From the NCBI GenBank assembly GCA_035575095.1, contig DATLYF010000152.1:1-7712 (forward strand): a stretch of 7,712 nucleotides of DNA, given 5' to 3'. The first letter of the stretch is position 1, and each line of letters opens with the position of its first letter. Of this stretch, positions 1 through 7,427 are shown piece by piece. A program made the translations under genes and the position numbers. The notes under the pieces were generated by a model. It searched no databases. It worked only from the letters and a program-made list of their open reading frames with translations, and was not told where the DNA came from. Source of the stretch: DATLYF01 sp035575095. Lineage in GTDB: Bacteria > Pseudomonadota > Gammaproteobacteria > Competibacterales > Competibacteraceae.

Positions 1-962
1 TAGTTCACCAGCACCGCACCGGCGGCAGCACCGTACAGGGTAGCGCGACCGCCGACCGCCACCCAGATCACCACCTCGATGGAGTTGAGCGGCGCGAATT
101 CGCTGGGGTTGATGATGCCCACCTGGGGCACGTACAGCGCCCCGGCGATCCCGGCCAGCACCGCGGAGAAGGTGAACACAGCAAGCTTGAAGCGCTCAAC
201 CCGGTAGCCGATGAAACGGGTGCGGCTCTCGGCGTCGCGGATGGCGATGCAGACCCGTCCCAGCCGTGAGGTGACGAGGTAGCGACAGGCCAGATAGCCG
301 AGCGCTAGGGCCAAGGCCGAGGCCAGGAACAGCGCCACCCGGGTGTTGGCGGCCTGCAGAGGGGCGCCGAGGATGTCCTTGAAGTCGGTCAGCCCGTTGT
401 TGCCGCCAAAGCCCATCTCGTTGCGGTAGAAGGCCAACATCAGGGCGTAGGTCAGGGCCTGGGTGATGATCGACAGATACACCCCGCTTACCCGCGAGCG
501 GAACGCCAGCCAGCCGAAGACCAAGGCCAGCAGCCCCGGCGCCAGGGCCACCATCGCCAGGGCGAACCAGAACTGGTCGAAGCCGTGCCAGAACCAGGGC
601 AGTTCCGACCAGTTGAGGAACACCATGAAATCGGGCAGGATCGGGTGGCCGTACACCCCGCGCGAGCCGATCTGGCGCATCAGGTACATACCCATGGCAT
701 AGCCGCCCAAGGCGAAGAAGGCGCCGTGGCCGAGGCTGAGGATACCCAGATAGCCCCACACCAGATCCAGGGCCAGGGCCAGCAGGGCATAGCACAGGTA
801 TTTGCCGAGCAGGGTGACGGTATAGGTGGATAGATGCAGGGCACTGTCCGCCGGCAGCCACAGATTGCACAGCGGCACGGCGATCATGGCCAGCACCAGC
901 ACCCCCAGCAGCACCTGGCCGCCGCGGTCGCTGCCGAGCAGGGGCTTGAGTAACATGGCCAT
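1..962 (-). CDS. urtC: Urea ABC transporter permease UrtC (3' end cut by window edge)
   Basis: Second inner-membrane permease of the urea importer, pairing with UrtB to form the channel that accepts urea from UrtA. The frame is open from 962 to the left edge, about 320 codons, so only the last few dozen residues are missing (family about 360-380). The family signature GILSLGHGAFFALGGYAM is at residues 73-90. A cytoplasmic loop RDAESRTRFIGYR near residues 240-253 is the EAA-like segment that contacts the ATPase. Most of the rest is long hydrophobic stretches. The ATG at 962-960 shares one base with the urtB stop (TGATG), and GGAGG lies about 5 nt upstream, so translational coupling is likely. 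A second ATG two codons on (956) is possible but less well placed. urtD and urtE would be expected next, outside the window. Identity is well supported by the motifs and by its position after urtB. Confidence 0.95.
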   Translation of the reverse strand, partial: MAMLLKPLLGSDRGGQVLLGVLVLAMIAVPLCNLWLPADSALHLSTYTVTLLGKYLCYALLALALDLVWGYLGILSLGHGAFFALGGYAMGMYLMRQIGSRGVYGHPILPDFMVFLNWSELPWFWHGFDQFWFALAMVALAPGLLALVFGWLAFRSRVSGVYLSIITQALTYALMLAFYRNEMGFGGNNGLTDFKDILGAPLQAANTRVALFLASALALALGYLACRYLVTSRLGRVCIAIRDAESRTRFIGYRVERFKLAVFTFSAVLAGIAGALYVPQVGIINPSEFAPLNSIEVVIWVAVGGRATLYGAAAGAVLVN

Positions 963-2578
963 CACGCCTCCGCCGCCCGGCCCTTCTGCGGGAACAGGCC
1001 GCGCGGGCGCTTCTGGATGAACAGGATGATGAAGGCGAGCACCAGGATCTTGGCCAGCACCGCCCCGGACCAGGGCTCCAGCACCTTGTTGGCCACACCC
1101 AGGGACAGGCCCGCCACCAGCGTGCCCCAGAGATTGCCGACACCGCCGAAGACCACCACCAGAAAAGAATCGACGATATAGGACTGGCCCAGGTTGGGGC
1201 CGACGTTGGTGAGCTGCGACAAGGCCACCCCCGCCACTCCGGCGATACCCGAGCCGAGACCAAAGGTCAGCGCGTCCACACGGCTGGAGCGCACCCCCAT
1301 GGCCCGGGCCATGGTGCGGTTCTGGGCCACGGCGCGCACCTGCAGGCCCAGCGTGGTGCGGCGCAGGACCAGGAACAGCAAGGTGAATACCACCAGGCAG
1401 AAGCCGACGATCCACAGCCGGTTCAGGGTCAGCGACAAGGCGCCGTTGATTTCCCAGGCGCCGCTCATCCAGGAGGGCGTTGCCACCGCCCGGTTGAGCG
1501 GTGAGAAGATGGAGCGTACCGTCTGCTGCAGGATCAGGCTGATGCCGAAGGTGGCCAGCAGGGTCTCCAGTGGCCGGTCGTAGAGGAAGCGGATCACTCC
1601 GCGCTCGATGGCGATGCCGACCAGGGCCGCCACTAGGAAGGCGGCGGGCACGGCCAGCGGTAGCGACCAGTCGACCGGCACGTATTGCTGCACCATGTAG
1701 GTGGTATAGGCCCCGAGCATCATCAGTTCACCGTGGGCCATGTTGATCACTCCCATGACGCCGAAGGTGATGGCCAGACCGATGGCCGCCAGCACCAGCA
1801 CCGAGCCCAGGCTGAGGCCGAAGAACAGGGTCTCGACGAAGGCGTAGAGCTGGAGCTTGAAGTCGATGCGCTTGAGTGCGGCGCGGGCAGCCTGGACCAC
1901 GGCCGCGTCCTGCTCCGCTTGGCTTAACAGAGCGGTGAGCCGGGTGCGCACCTCCGGATCGGTATTACCCTCCAGGGTGGCGATGGCCGCAAGGCGCTCG
2001 GCGGGCTGCCCGCTGGCCAGTCCGGACAGGGCCAGCAGGCTGTCCAGGGCGGCCCTGATGGCTGGATCGCGCTCCCGCGCACGATACTGGCGCAGGGTAG
2101 GCAGCAGGGCCGGATCGGGCTGTTTCTGCAGGTCGCGCACCGCCGCCAGCCGCGCCGCCGGGTCGGAGTGGGCCAGACTGAGGACGGCGATGGCGCCGCG
2201 CAACTGGCCGCGCAGCTTGTTGTTGATGGTCAGCTTCTCCACCTCGCGGCGGCTGGCCTTGCCCAGCTCGGCGCCGTCCAGGGCATCGCGGATGCGCCAG
2301 TCGCGGCCCTCGGCCTCGGCGTAGACCAGGCGAGCATCGGCGCCGCGCACATAAAGCCGGCCGTCGAGCAGGGCGGTGAGCAGCTCGCGGGCGCGGGGAT
2401 CGGCCGATTCCACCAGTTTGTCGATGCCTTCGGCCTTGCCTTCGAAGTCTTTGTCCTTGAGCAGGGCGAGGCCGGCCTCGAAGGCGGTGGGGTCGGCGGC
2501 TCGGACAAGGCTGAGCCCGAGAGCGAGCAGGGCGACGGCGAGCCAGCTCAGCAGGAGCGTCAGGAGTTTGGCTGGCAT
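962..2578 (-). CDS. urtB: Urea ABC transporter permease UrtB
   Basis: Inner-membrane permease of the urea importer, in the LivH-like branched-chain amino acid/urea permease family. The 538 residues are in two parts. Residues 1-27 look like a signal peptide (hydrophobic run, then VRAA). Residues 28-240 are a soluble alpha-helical region with HEAT-like helical repeats, characteristic of UrtB and absent from LivH, presumably periplasmic. From about 245 to 520 is the multi-span permease domain, with the motif GVINMAHGELMMLGAYTTYM at 276-295, an EAA-like loop near RAVAQNRTMARAMGVR (415-430) and FGGVGNLWGTLVAG at 477-490. The start at 2578 has GGGAG about 7 nt upstream. It follows urtA after 68 bp and overlaps urtC by one base, so it is the middle gene of the urtABC run. 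The length suits a UrtB with the N-terminal extension. No defect is visible. Confidence 0.96.
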   Translation of the reverse strand: MPAKLLTLLLSWLAVALLALGLSLVRAADPTAFEAGLALLKDKDFEGKAEGIDKLVESADPRARELLTALLDGRLYVRGADARLVYAEAEGRDWRIRDALDGAELGKASRREVEKLTINNKLRGQLRGAIAVLSLAHSDPAARLAAVRDLQKQPDPALLPTLRQYRARERDPAIRAALDSLLALSGLASGQPAERLAAIATLEGNTDPEVRTRLTALLSQAEQDAAVVQAARAALKRIDFKLQLYAFVETLFFGLSLGSVLVLAAIGLAITFGVMGVINMAHGELMMLGAYTTYMVQQYVPVDWSLPLAVPAAFLVAALVGIAIERGVIRFLYDRPLETLLATFGISLILQQTVRSIFSPLNRAVATPSWMSGAWEINGALSLTLNRLWIVGFCLVVFTLLFLVLRRTTLGLQVRAVAQNRTMARAMGVRSSRVDALTFGLGSGIAGVAGVALSQLTNVGPNLGQSYIVDSFLVVVFGGVGNLWGTLVAGLSLGVANKVLEPWSGAVLAKILVLAFIILFIQKRPRGLFPQKGRAAEA

Positions 2579-2598
2579 AGAGGCTCCCTTTCGTGATT

Positions 2599-2621
2599 CC
2601 CTCCCCCTTGCCGGGGGAGGG
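2599..2621. repeat. GC-rich stem-loop between urtA and urtB
   Basis: A perfect 9-bp inverted repeat, CCCTCCCCC and GGGGGAGGG, encloses a 5-nt loop and lies 26-48 nt downstream of the urtA stop. No T-run follows it on the minus strand, so a full Rho-independent terminator is unlikely. Stem-loops after the binding-protein gene are common in ABC importer operons, where they keep the 5' message stable and make binding protein exceed permease. The sequence also resembles the CCCTCTCCC-type intergenic repeats seen elsewhere in this window, so it may be a repeat element used in that way. Confidence 0.7.
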
Positions 2622-2646
2622 GGTCAGGCAGAGGCCGGCGGGAGGA

Positions 2647-3930
2647 TCAATGCGTCTGCCCCGAGCACTTGCCGGTCTTGGTGTTGTAGTTGCCGCAGGC
2701 CAACGGCGGCAGCCAATCGGCGGTAATGTCCTTGGAGCCGTCCAGGTAGTCGGACCAAGCATCGCCCACCACCTCGCCGGGGGTCTGCCAGACCACCTGG
2801 AACTGGCCATCGGCTTGGATCTCGCCGATCAGCACCGGCTTGGTGATGTGGTGATTGGGCATCATGGTGGCGAAGCCGCCGGAGAGGTTGGGTACGGTAA
2901 CGCCGATGATGGCCTGCTGCACCGCCTTGGGGTCAGTAGTACCGGCTTTCTCCACCGCTTTGACCCACATGTTGAAACCGATGTAGTGGGCCTCCATGGG
3001 ATCGTTGGTAACGCGTTTCTCGTTCTTGATGAAGGCGTGCCATTTCTCGATGAAGTCGTCGTTCTCCGGCGCATCCACGCTCATGAAGTAGTTCCAGGCG
3101 GCGAGATGGCCCACCAGTGGTTTAGTGTCGATGCCGGAGAGTTCTTCCTCACCGACCGAGAAGGCCACCACCGGAATGTCCTCGGCAGACACGCCCTGGT
3201 TGCCTAGTTCCTTGTAGAACGGTACGTTGGCATCGCCGTTGATGGTGGATACCACCGCGGTCTTCTTGCCGGCGCTGCCGAATTTCTTGATCTCTGCGAC
3301 GATCGACTGCCAGTCGGAATGCCCAAACGGCGTGTAGTTGATCATGATGTCGTCCTGCTTGACACCCTTGGCCTTCAGGTATGCCTCCAGGATCTTGTTG
3401 GTGGTGCGCGGGTAGACGTAGTCGGTGCCGGCCAGCACCCAGCGCTGCACCTTGAGTTCGTTCATCAGATAATCAACCGCCGGGATGGCCTGCTGGTTGG
3501 GGGCAGCGCCGGTATAGAAGACGTTCTTGGAGGATTCCTCACCCTCGTATTGCACCGGGTAGAACAGCAGGCCGTTGAGCTCCTCGAACACCGGCAGCAC
3601 CGACTTGCGCGACACCGAGGTCCAGCAGCCGAACACCGCCGCCACCTTGTCCTTGGTCAGCAGCTCGCGAGCCTTCTCGGCGAACAGCGGCCAGTTGGAG
3701 GCCGGGTCCACCACCACCGGCTCCAGCCTCTTGCCGAGCAGACCGCCCTTTTGGTTCTGCTCGTCGATGAGCATGAGCATGGTGTCCTTGAGCGTGGTTT
3801 CGCTGATGGCCATGGTGCCAGACAGGGAGTGCAGGATGCCGACCTTGATGGTCTCCTCGGCCTGCGCCGCCGCCCCCAGACCCAGCGCCGCCGCCAGTAC
3901 GCTTCCCCCCAGGAACTTCTTCAGCTTCAT
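2647..3930 (-). CDS. urtA: Urea ABC transporter substrate-binding protein UrtA
   Basis: Periplasmic binding protein that captures urea and passes it to UrtB/UrtC. The 427 residues begin with a signal peptide (MKLKKF, then a hydrophobic run, cleavage likely after AQA at residue 24). The mature protein starts with the type I periplasmic-binding fold, and GILHSLSGTMAIS is at 31-43. FGCWTSVSRK near 100-109 and NGLLFYPVQYEGEESS near 118-133 are typical of UrtA and the related amide-binding AmiC/FmdD group. Two cysteines near the C-terminus (412 and 422, in ACGNYNTKTGKC) could form a disulfide. The start at 3930 has GAGGGC upstream and puts the signal peptide at the N-terminus. A near-consensus sigma-54 promoter lies about 60-80 bp upstream (3993-4008), so the urt genes seem to have their own nitrogen-responsive promoter. 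The closest alternative, a short-chain amide binder, is made unlikely by the urease neighbours. Confidence 0.96.
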   Translation of the reverse strand: MKLKKFLGGSVLAAALGLGAAAQAEETIKVGILHSLSGTMAISETTLKDTMLMLIDEQNQKGGLLGKRLEPVVVDPASNWPLFAEKARELLTKDKVAAVFGCWTSVSRKSVLPVFEELNGLLFYPVQYEGEESSKNVFYTGAAPNQQAIPAVDYLMNELKVQRWVLAGTDYVYPRTTNKILEAYLKAKGVKQDDIMINYTPFGHSDWQSIVAEIKKFGSAGKKTAVVSTINGDANVPFYKELGNQGVSAEDIPVVAFSVGEEELSGIDTKPLVGHLAAWNYFMSVDAPENDDFIEKWHAFIKNEKRVTNDPMEAHYIGFNMWVKAVEKAGTTDPKAVQQAIIGVTVPNLSGGFATMMPNHHITKPVLIGEIQADGQFQVVWQTPGEVVGDAWSDYLDGSKDITADWLPPLACGNYNTKTGKCSGQTH

Positions 3931-3955
3931 GGCTTGCCCTCGCGGTTGTTGTCGC

Positions 3956-3977
3956 TGTAGGAGCGGTCATGGACCGC
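3956..3977. repeat. REP-like element in the urtA leader
   Basis: TGTAGGAGCGGTCATGGACCGC contains a 6-bp inverted repeat (GCGGTC at 3963-3968, GACCGC at 3972-3977) with a 3-nt loop. The TGTAGGAGCGG start is the hallmark of a dispersed extragenic palindrome family known from Pseudomonas and relatives. It sits 26-47 bp before the urtA start, inside the leader predicted from the sigma-54 promoter. One copy is visible here, so membership of a repeat family is inferred from the motif. Confidence 0.5.
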
Positions 3978-3992
3978 ACCGCGATGGACCTG

Positions 3993-4008
3993 AGCATGAG
4001 CCGTGCCA
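3993..4008 (-). promoter_or_regulatory. Sigma-54 (RpoN) -24/-12 promoter for urtA
   Basis: The minus strand reads TGGCACGGCTCATGCT. Against the sigma-54 consensus TGGCACGNNNNTTGCW it has one mismatch, with the essential GG (-24) and GC (-12) at the correct spacing. The predicted transcription start is near 3982, which gives a leader of about 50 nt before the urtA ATG at 3930. Sigma-54 promoters need an enhancer-binding activator. IHF-like and NtrC-like sites lie upstream at suitable distances, which raises confidence. NtrC control of urea uptake is established in several proteobacteria; its use here is inferred. Confidence 0.78.
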
Positions 4009-4027
4009 GAGCGATGAAACTGCCTGG

Positions 4028-4040
4028 ATTCAAGCGGTTA
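4028..4040 (+). promoter_or_regulatory. Possible IHF binding site
   Basis: ATTCAAGCGGTTA matches the IHF core consensus WATCAANNNNTTR at eight of nine specified positions. It lies between the sigma-54 element and the NtrC-like sites, about 45-60 bp upstream of the predicted start. This is where IHF usually bends DNA so that the activator can touch the polymerase. A short degenerate motif alone would be weak; its placement is the main support. Confidence 0.45.
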
Positions 4041-4072
4041 CGGTGAATTGCCGGTGCCCGCTGGGCAGAGCG

Positions 4073-4089
4073 TGCATGGTCGCGGTGCA
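4073..4089. promoter_or_regulatory. Possible NtrC enhancer site, promoter-proximal
   Basis: TGCATGGTCGCGGTGCA has the 17-bp layout of the enteric NtrC site (TGCACC, five bases, GGTGCA). The right half is exact and the left half matches at TGCA, with two mismatches. Its centre is about 99 bp upstream of the predicted urtA start, near the -108 position of the classical glnA enhancer. Confidence 0.5.
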
Positions 4090-4103
4090 TCATGGGTATG
4101 GCA

Positions 4104-4120
4104 TGCCAGCGGACGGTGCG
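4104..4120. promoter_or_regulatory. Possible NtrC enhancer site, promoter-distal
   Basis: TGCCAGCGGACGGTGCG keeps the right half-site GGTGC and the left TGC of the NtrC consensus but is otherwise degenerate. Its centre is 31 bp from that of the neighbouring NtrC-like site, about three helical turns and close to the 32-bp spacing of paired NtrC dimers upstream of enteric glnA. It is the weaker of the two sites and is believed mainly because of that spacing. Confidence 0.38.
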
Positions 4121-4141
4121 CAGGCGGGGAGCATGGCGTGA

Positions 4142-4352
4142 TCCGGATCGCTCTGGAACGCGCCGCAGCGGCTGGAAGATCTGTGCAAACTCGGCAGCCG
4201 TTGGGCTACGGGACGGCGCAGCGCCGCCCTGCTGGTGCCGAGCGCGGTGGTGCTGGCAGAGTGGAACGGTCTGCTCAATCCTCAGCATCCCGATTTCCCG
4301 CGTATCGCTATCGCCCCTTCGGAACCCGCTGGTTACCGATCCACGGCTGTTC
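4142..4352 (+). pseudogene. C-terminal remnant of a RES-domain toxin gene, frameshifted
   Basis: Read on the plus strand from 4142, about 60 codons give the end of a RES domain: LWNAPQRLEDLCKLGSRWA, then LLVPSAVVLAEWNGLLNP followed by QHPDFPRIAI. The VPSavv..E.N.LiNP.HPdF pattern is the family's best-known C-terminal signature. The final family motif (EPF.FDPRLF) is split: EPAGY is in this frame but DPRLF (4338-4352) is one frame over, consistent with a single inserted base near 4336. A stop at 4139-4141 precedes the fragment and no N-terminal RES half is present, so it cannot encode a working toxin. RES proteins are NAD+-degrading toxins paired with a Xre/MbcA-type antitoxin, and no antitoxin gene is visible. 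The fragment is convergent with ureG and overlaps its last codons. The frame around 4352-4382 stays open for a few more codons to a TAA at 4380-4382. Confidence 0.75.
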
Positions 4353-4965
4353 CAGCATCCAGCATCCCCTTCTCCACGATAAACGCCACGATCTCCTCCA
4401 GTCCCTGCCCGGTCTTCAGGTTGCTGAACACGAACGGCCGTTCGCCGCGCATCCGTCGCGCATCGCGCTCCATCACCTCCAGCGAGGCGCCGACGTAGGG
4501 GGCGAGGTCGATCTTGTTGATCACCAGCAGGTCGGAGCGGGTGATGCCGGGGCCGCCCTTGCGCGGGATCTTGTCGCCGGCGGCCACGTCGATCACGTAG
4601 ATGGTCAGATCCGACAGCTCCGGGCTGAAGGTGGCGGAGAGATTGTCGCCGCCGGATTCCACCAGCACCAGGTCGAGGTCGGGGAAGCGCCGGCACAGCT
4701 CGTCTACCGCCGCCAGGTTCATGGAGGCGTCCTCGCGGATAGCGGTGTGGGGGCAACCGCCGGTTTCCACGCCGATGATACGCTCTGGCTCCAGCGCCTG
4801 GGCGCGGGTAAGGAACTGGGCGTCCTCCTGGGTGTAGATGTCGTTGGTGACCACGGCCATCTGATAGCGGTCACGCAGGCGCTTGCACAGCGCTTCAGTC
4901 AGCGCGGTCTTGCCCGAGCCGACCGGGCCGCCGATGCCGACGCGCAGGGGAGAGACGGGTTGCAT
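4333..4965 (-). CDS. ureG: Urease accessory GTPase UreG
   Basis: Cytoplasmic SIMIBI-class GTPase that carries Ni2+ and, with UreF and UreD, loads the urease active site in a GTP-dependent step. The 210 residues show the P-loop GPVGSGKT (13-20), the metal-binding Cys-Pro-His at 71-73 in GVETGGCPHTAIRED, ESGGDNLSATFSPEL from 103, GDKIPRKGGPGIT near 130-142 and the guanine-specificity motif NKID at 150-153. The ATG at 4965 is chosen because GAGGAG lies about 7 nt upstream and the protein then begins like other UreG proteins; the frame stays open further upstream but only within ureC. It follows ureC after a 92-bp gap with two stem-loops. ureE and ureF, which often lie between ureC and ureG, are absent from it. 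The C-terminus (MLDAGTAVDR) is slightly longer than in Klebsiella UreG and is antisense to a RES toxin remnant. Confidence 0.97.
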   Translation of the reverse strand: MQPVSPLRVGIGGPVGSGKTALTEALCKRLRDRYQMAVVTNDIYTQEDAQFLTRAQALEPERIIGVETGGCPHTAIREDASMNLAAVDELCRRFPDLDLVLVESGGDNLSATFSPELSDLTIYVIDVAAGDKIPRKGGPGITRSDLLVINKIDLAPYVGASLEVMERDARRMRGERPFVFSNLKTGQGLEEIVAFIVEKGMLDAGTAVDR

Positions 4966-4986
4966 TTGATACTCCTCGCAAGCTTT

Positions 4987-5001
4987 CCCCCACCAAGGGG
5001 G
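4987..5001. repeat. Small stem-loop upstream of the ureG ribosome binding site
   Basis: CCCCC (4987-4991) and GGGGG (4997-5001) flank the 5-nt loop ACCAA. On the minus strand it lies about 10 nt before the GAGGAG ribosome binding site of ureG. It may modulate ureG translation or be part of the adjoining repeat element. No T-run follows, so it is not a typical terminator. Confidence 0.5.
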
Positions 5002-5014
5002 GAGGAAACCGGAC

Positions 5015-5040
5015 ACCCTCTCCCGCGCGCGGGAGAGGGT
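5015..5040. repeat. Perfect 26-bp palindrome between ureC and ureG
   Basis: ACCCTCTCCCGCG is followed directly by its exact reverse complement CGCGGGAGAGGGT. With the flanking GTGAGGG (minus strand CCCTCAC) it matches the widespread proteobacterial intergenic repeat of the form CCCTCAC...CCCTCTCCC...GGGAGAGGG. It starts 18 bp after the ureC stop. In the transcript it would form a very stable hairpin that could protect the 3' end of the ureDABC message or lower ureG expression. No T-run makes it a standard terminator. Confidence 0.85.
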
Positions 5041-5057
5041 GGGGTGAGGGCGTTGTT

Positions 5058-6781
<1,724 letters not shown>

Positions 6782-6785
<4 letters not shown>

Positions 6786-7099
6786 GGCTGATCCTCCAGG
6801 CGGCCCATGATCTGGCCGCGGAAGCCGTAGACGTGCCGGCGGCCGGCGAACGCCACCAGGGTCACCTCGCGGCTCTGCCCGGGCTCGAAGCGCACCGCGG
6901 TGCCGGCCGGGATGTCCAGGCGCATGCCGCGCGCCAACTCGCGGTCGAAGTGCAGCGCCGGGTTGGTCTCGGCGAAGTGGTAGTGGGAGCCTACCTGGAT
7001 GGGGCGATCGCCGCTGTTGGCCACCGTCAGCGTCACGGTGCGGCGGCCGGCGTTGAGCTCCAGTTCGCCATCGGGGGTGTCGATCTCGCCGGGGATCAT
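6782..7099 (-). CDS. ureB: Urease beta subunit UreB
   Basis: Small structural subunit that packs with UreA and UreC in the (UreABC)3 urease complex. The 105 residues match the family's usual 100-110. MIPGEI at the start, VANSGDRPIQVGSHYHFAE near 27-45, GMRLDIPAGTAVRFEPG near 58-74 and the C-terminal YGFRGQIMG are characteristic. AGGAGG lies about 6 nt before the ATG. The gene is 12 bp after ureA and overlaps ureC by four bases (ATGA), so translation of the three structural subunits is probably coupled. It is a free-standing beta subunit, not fused to UreA as in Helicobacter. Confidence 0.97.
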
Positions 7100-7111
7100 G
7101 GCTGCCTCCTG

Positions 7112-7414
7112 TCAGGAAATGGGGTGGTGCACGGTGACCAGTTTGGTGCCGTCGGGGAAGGTGGCCTCGATCTGCACCTCGGGGATCATCTCCGCGACCC
7201 CCTCCATGACCTGCTCGCGGGTCAGCAGAGTGCGGCCGTAGCTCATCAGTTCCGCCACGCTCTTGCCGTCGCGGGCGCCTTCGATGAGCTGCAGGGAGAG
7301 ATAGGCCACCGCCTCCGGGTAGTTGAGCCTGAGGCCGCGCGCCAGGCGGCGCTCGGCCAGCAGGCCGGCGGTGTAGAGCAGCAGCTTGTCCTTCTCGCGG
7401 GGGGTGAGTTCCAT
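7112..7414 (-). CDS. ureA: Urease gamma subunit UreA
   Basis: Smallest structural subunit of urease. The 100 residues are exactly the usual length. MELTPREKDKLLLYTAGLLA at the start, GLRLNYPEAVAYLS near 27-40, the ELMSYGRTLLT segment near 55-65 and the C-terminal FPDGTKLVTVHHPI are diagnostic. The start at 7414 has a GGAGAG ribosome binding site in the 13-bp gap after ureD. It is the first structural gene after ureD and runs straight into ureB. No defect is visible. Confidence 0.97.
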   Translation of the reverse strand: MELTPREKDKLLLYTAGLLAERRLARGLRLNYPEAVAYLSLQLIEGARDGKSVAELMSYGRTLLTREQVMEGVAEMIPEVQIEATFPDGTKLVTVHHPIS

Positions 7415-7427
7415 GGGCGGCTCTCCG

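Noticed and set aside
196..1263. A 355-codon open frame on the minus strand overlapping urtC and urtB
   Set aside because: Its translation is arginine/proline/glycine-rich and low in complexity, as expected from a shifted frame in GC-rich DNA. The overlapping frames give clear UrtC and UrtB.
4212..4224. GC-rich inverted repeat CGGCGC-A-GCGCCG downstream of ureG as a terminator
   Set aside because: It has a one-base loop, no T-run, and lies in former RES coding sequence, so it is likely codon-driven GC symmetry.
3539..4756. A 405-codon minus-strand frame spanning the ureG-urtA gap
   Set aside because: It covers ureG and urtA in a different frame. The part in the gap shows no recognisable protein and crosses the promoter sites and the RES remnant.
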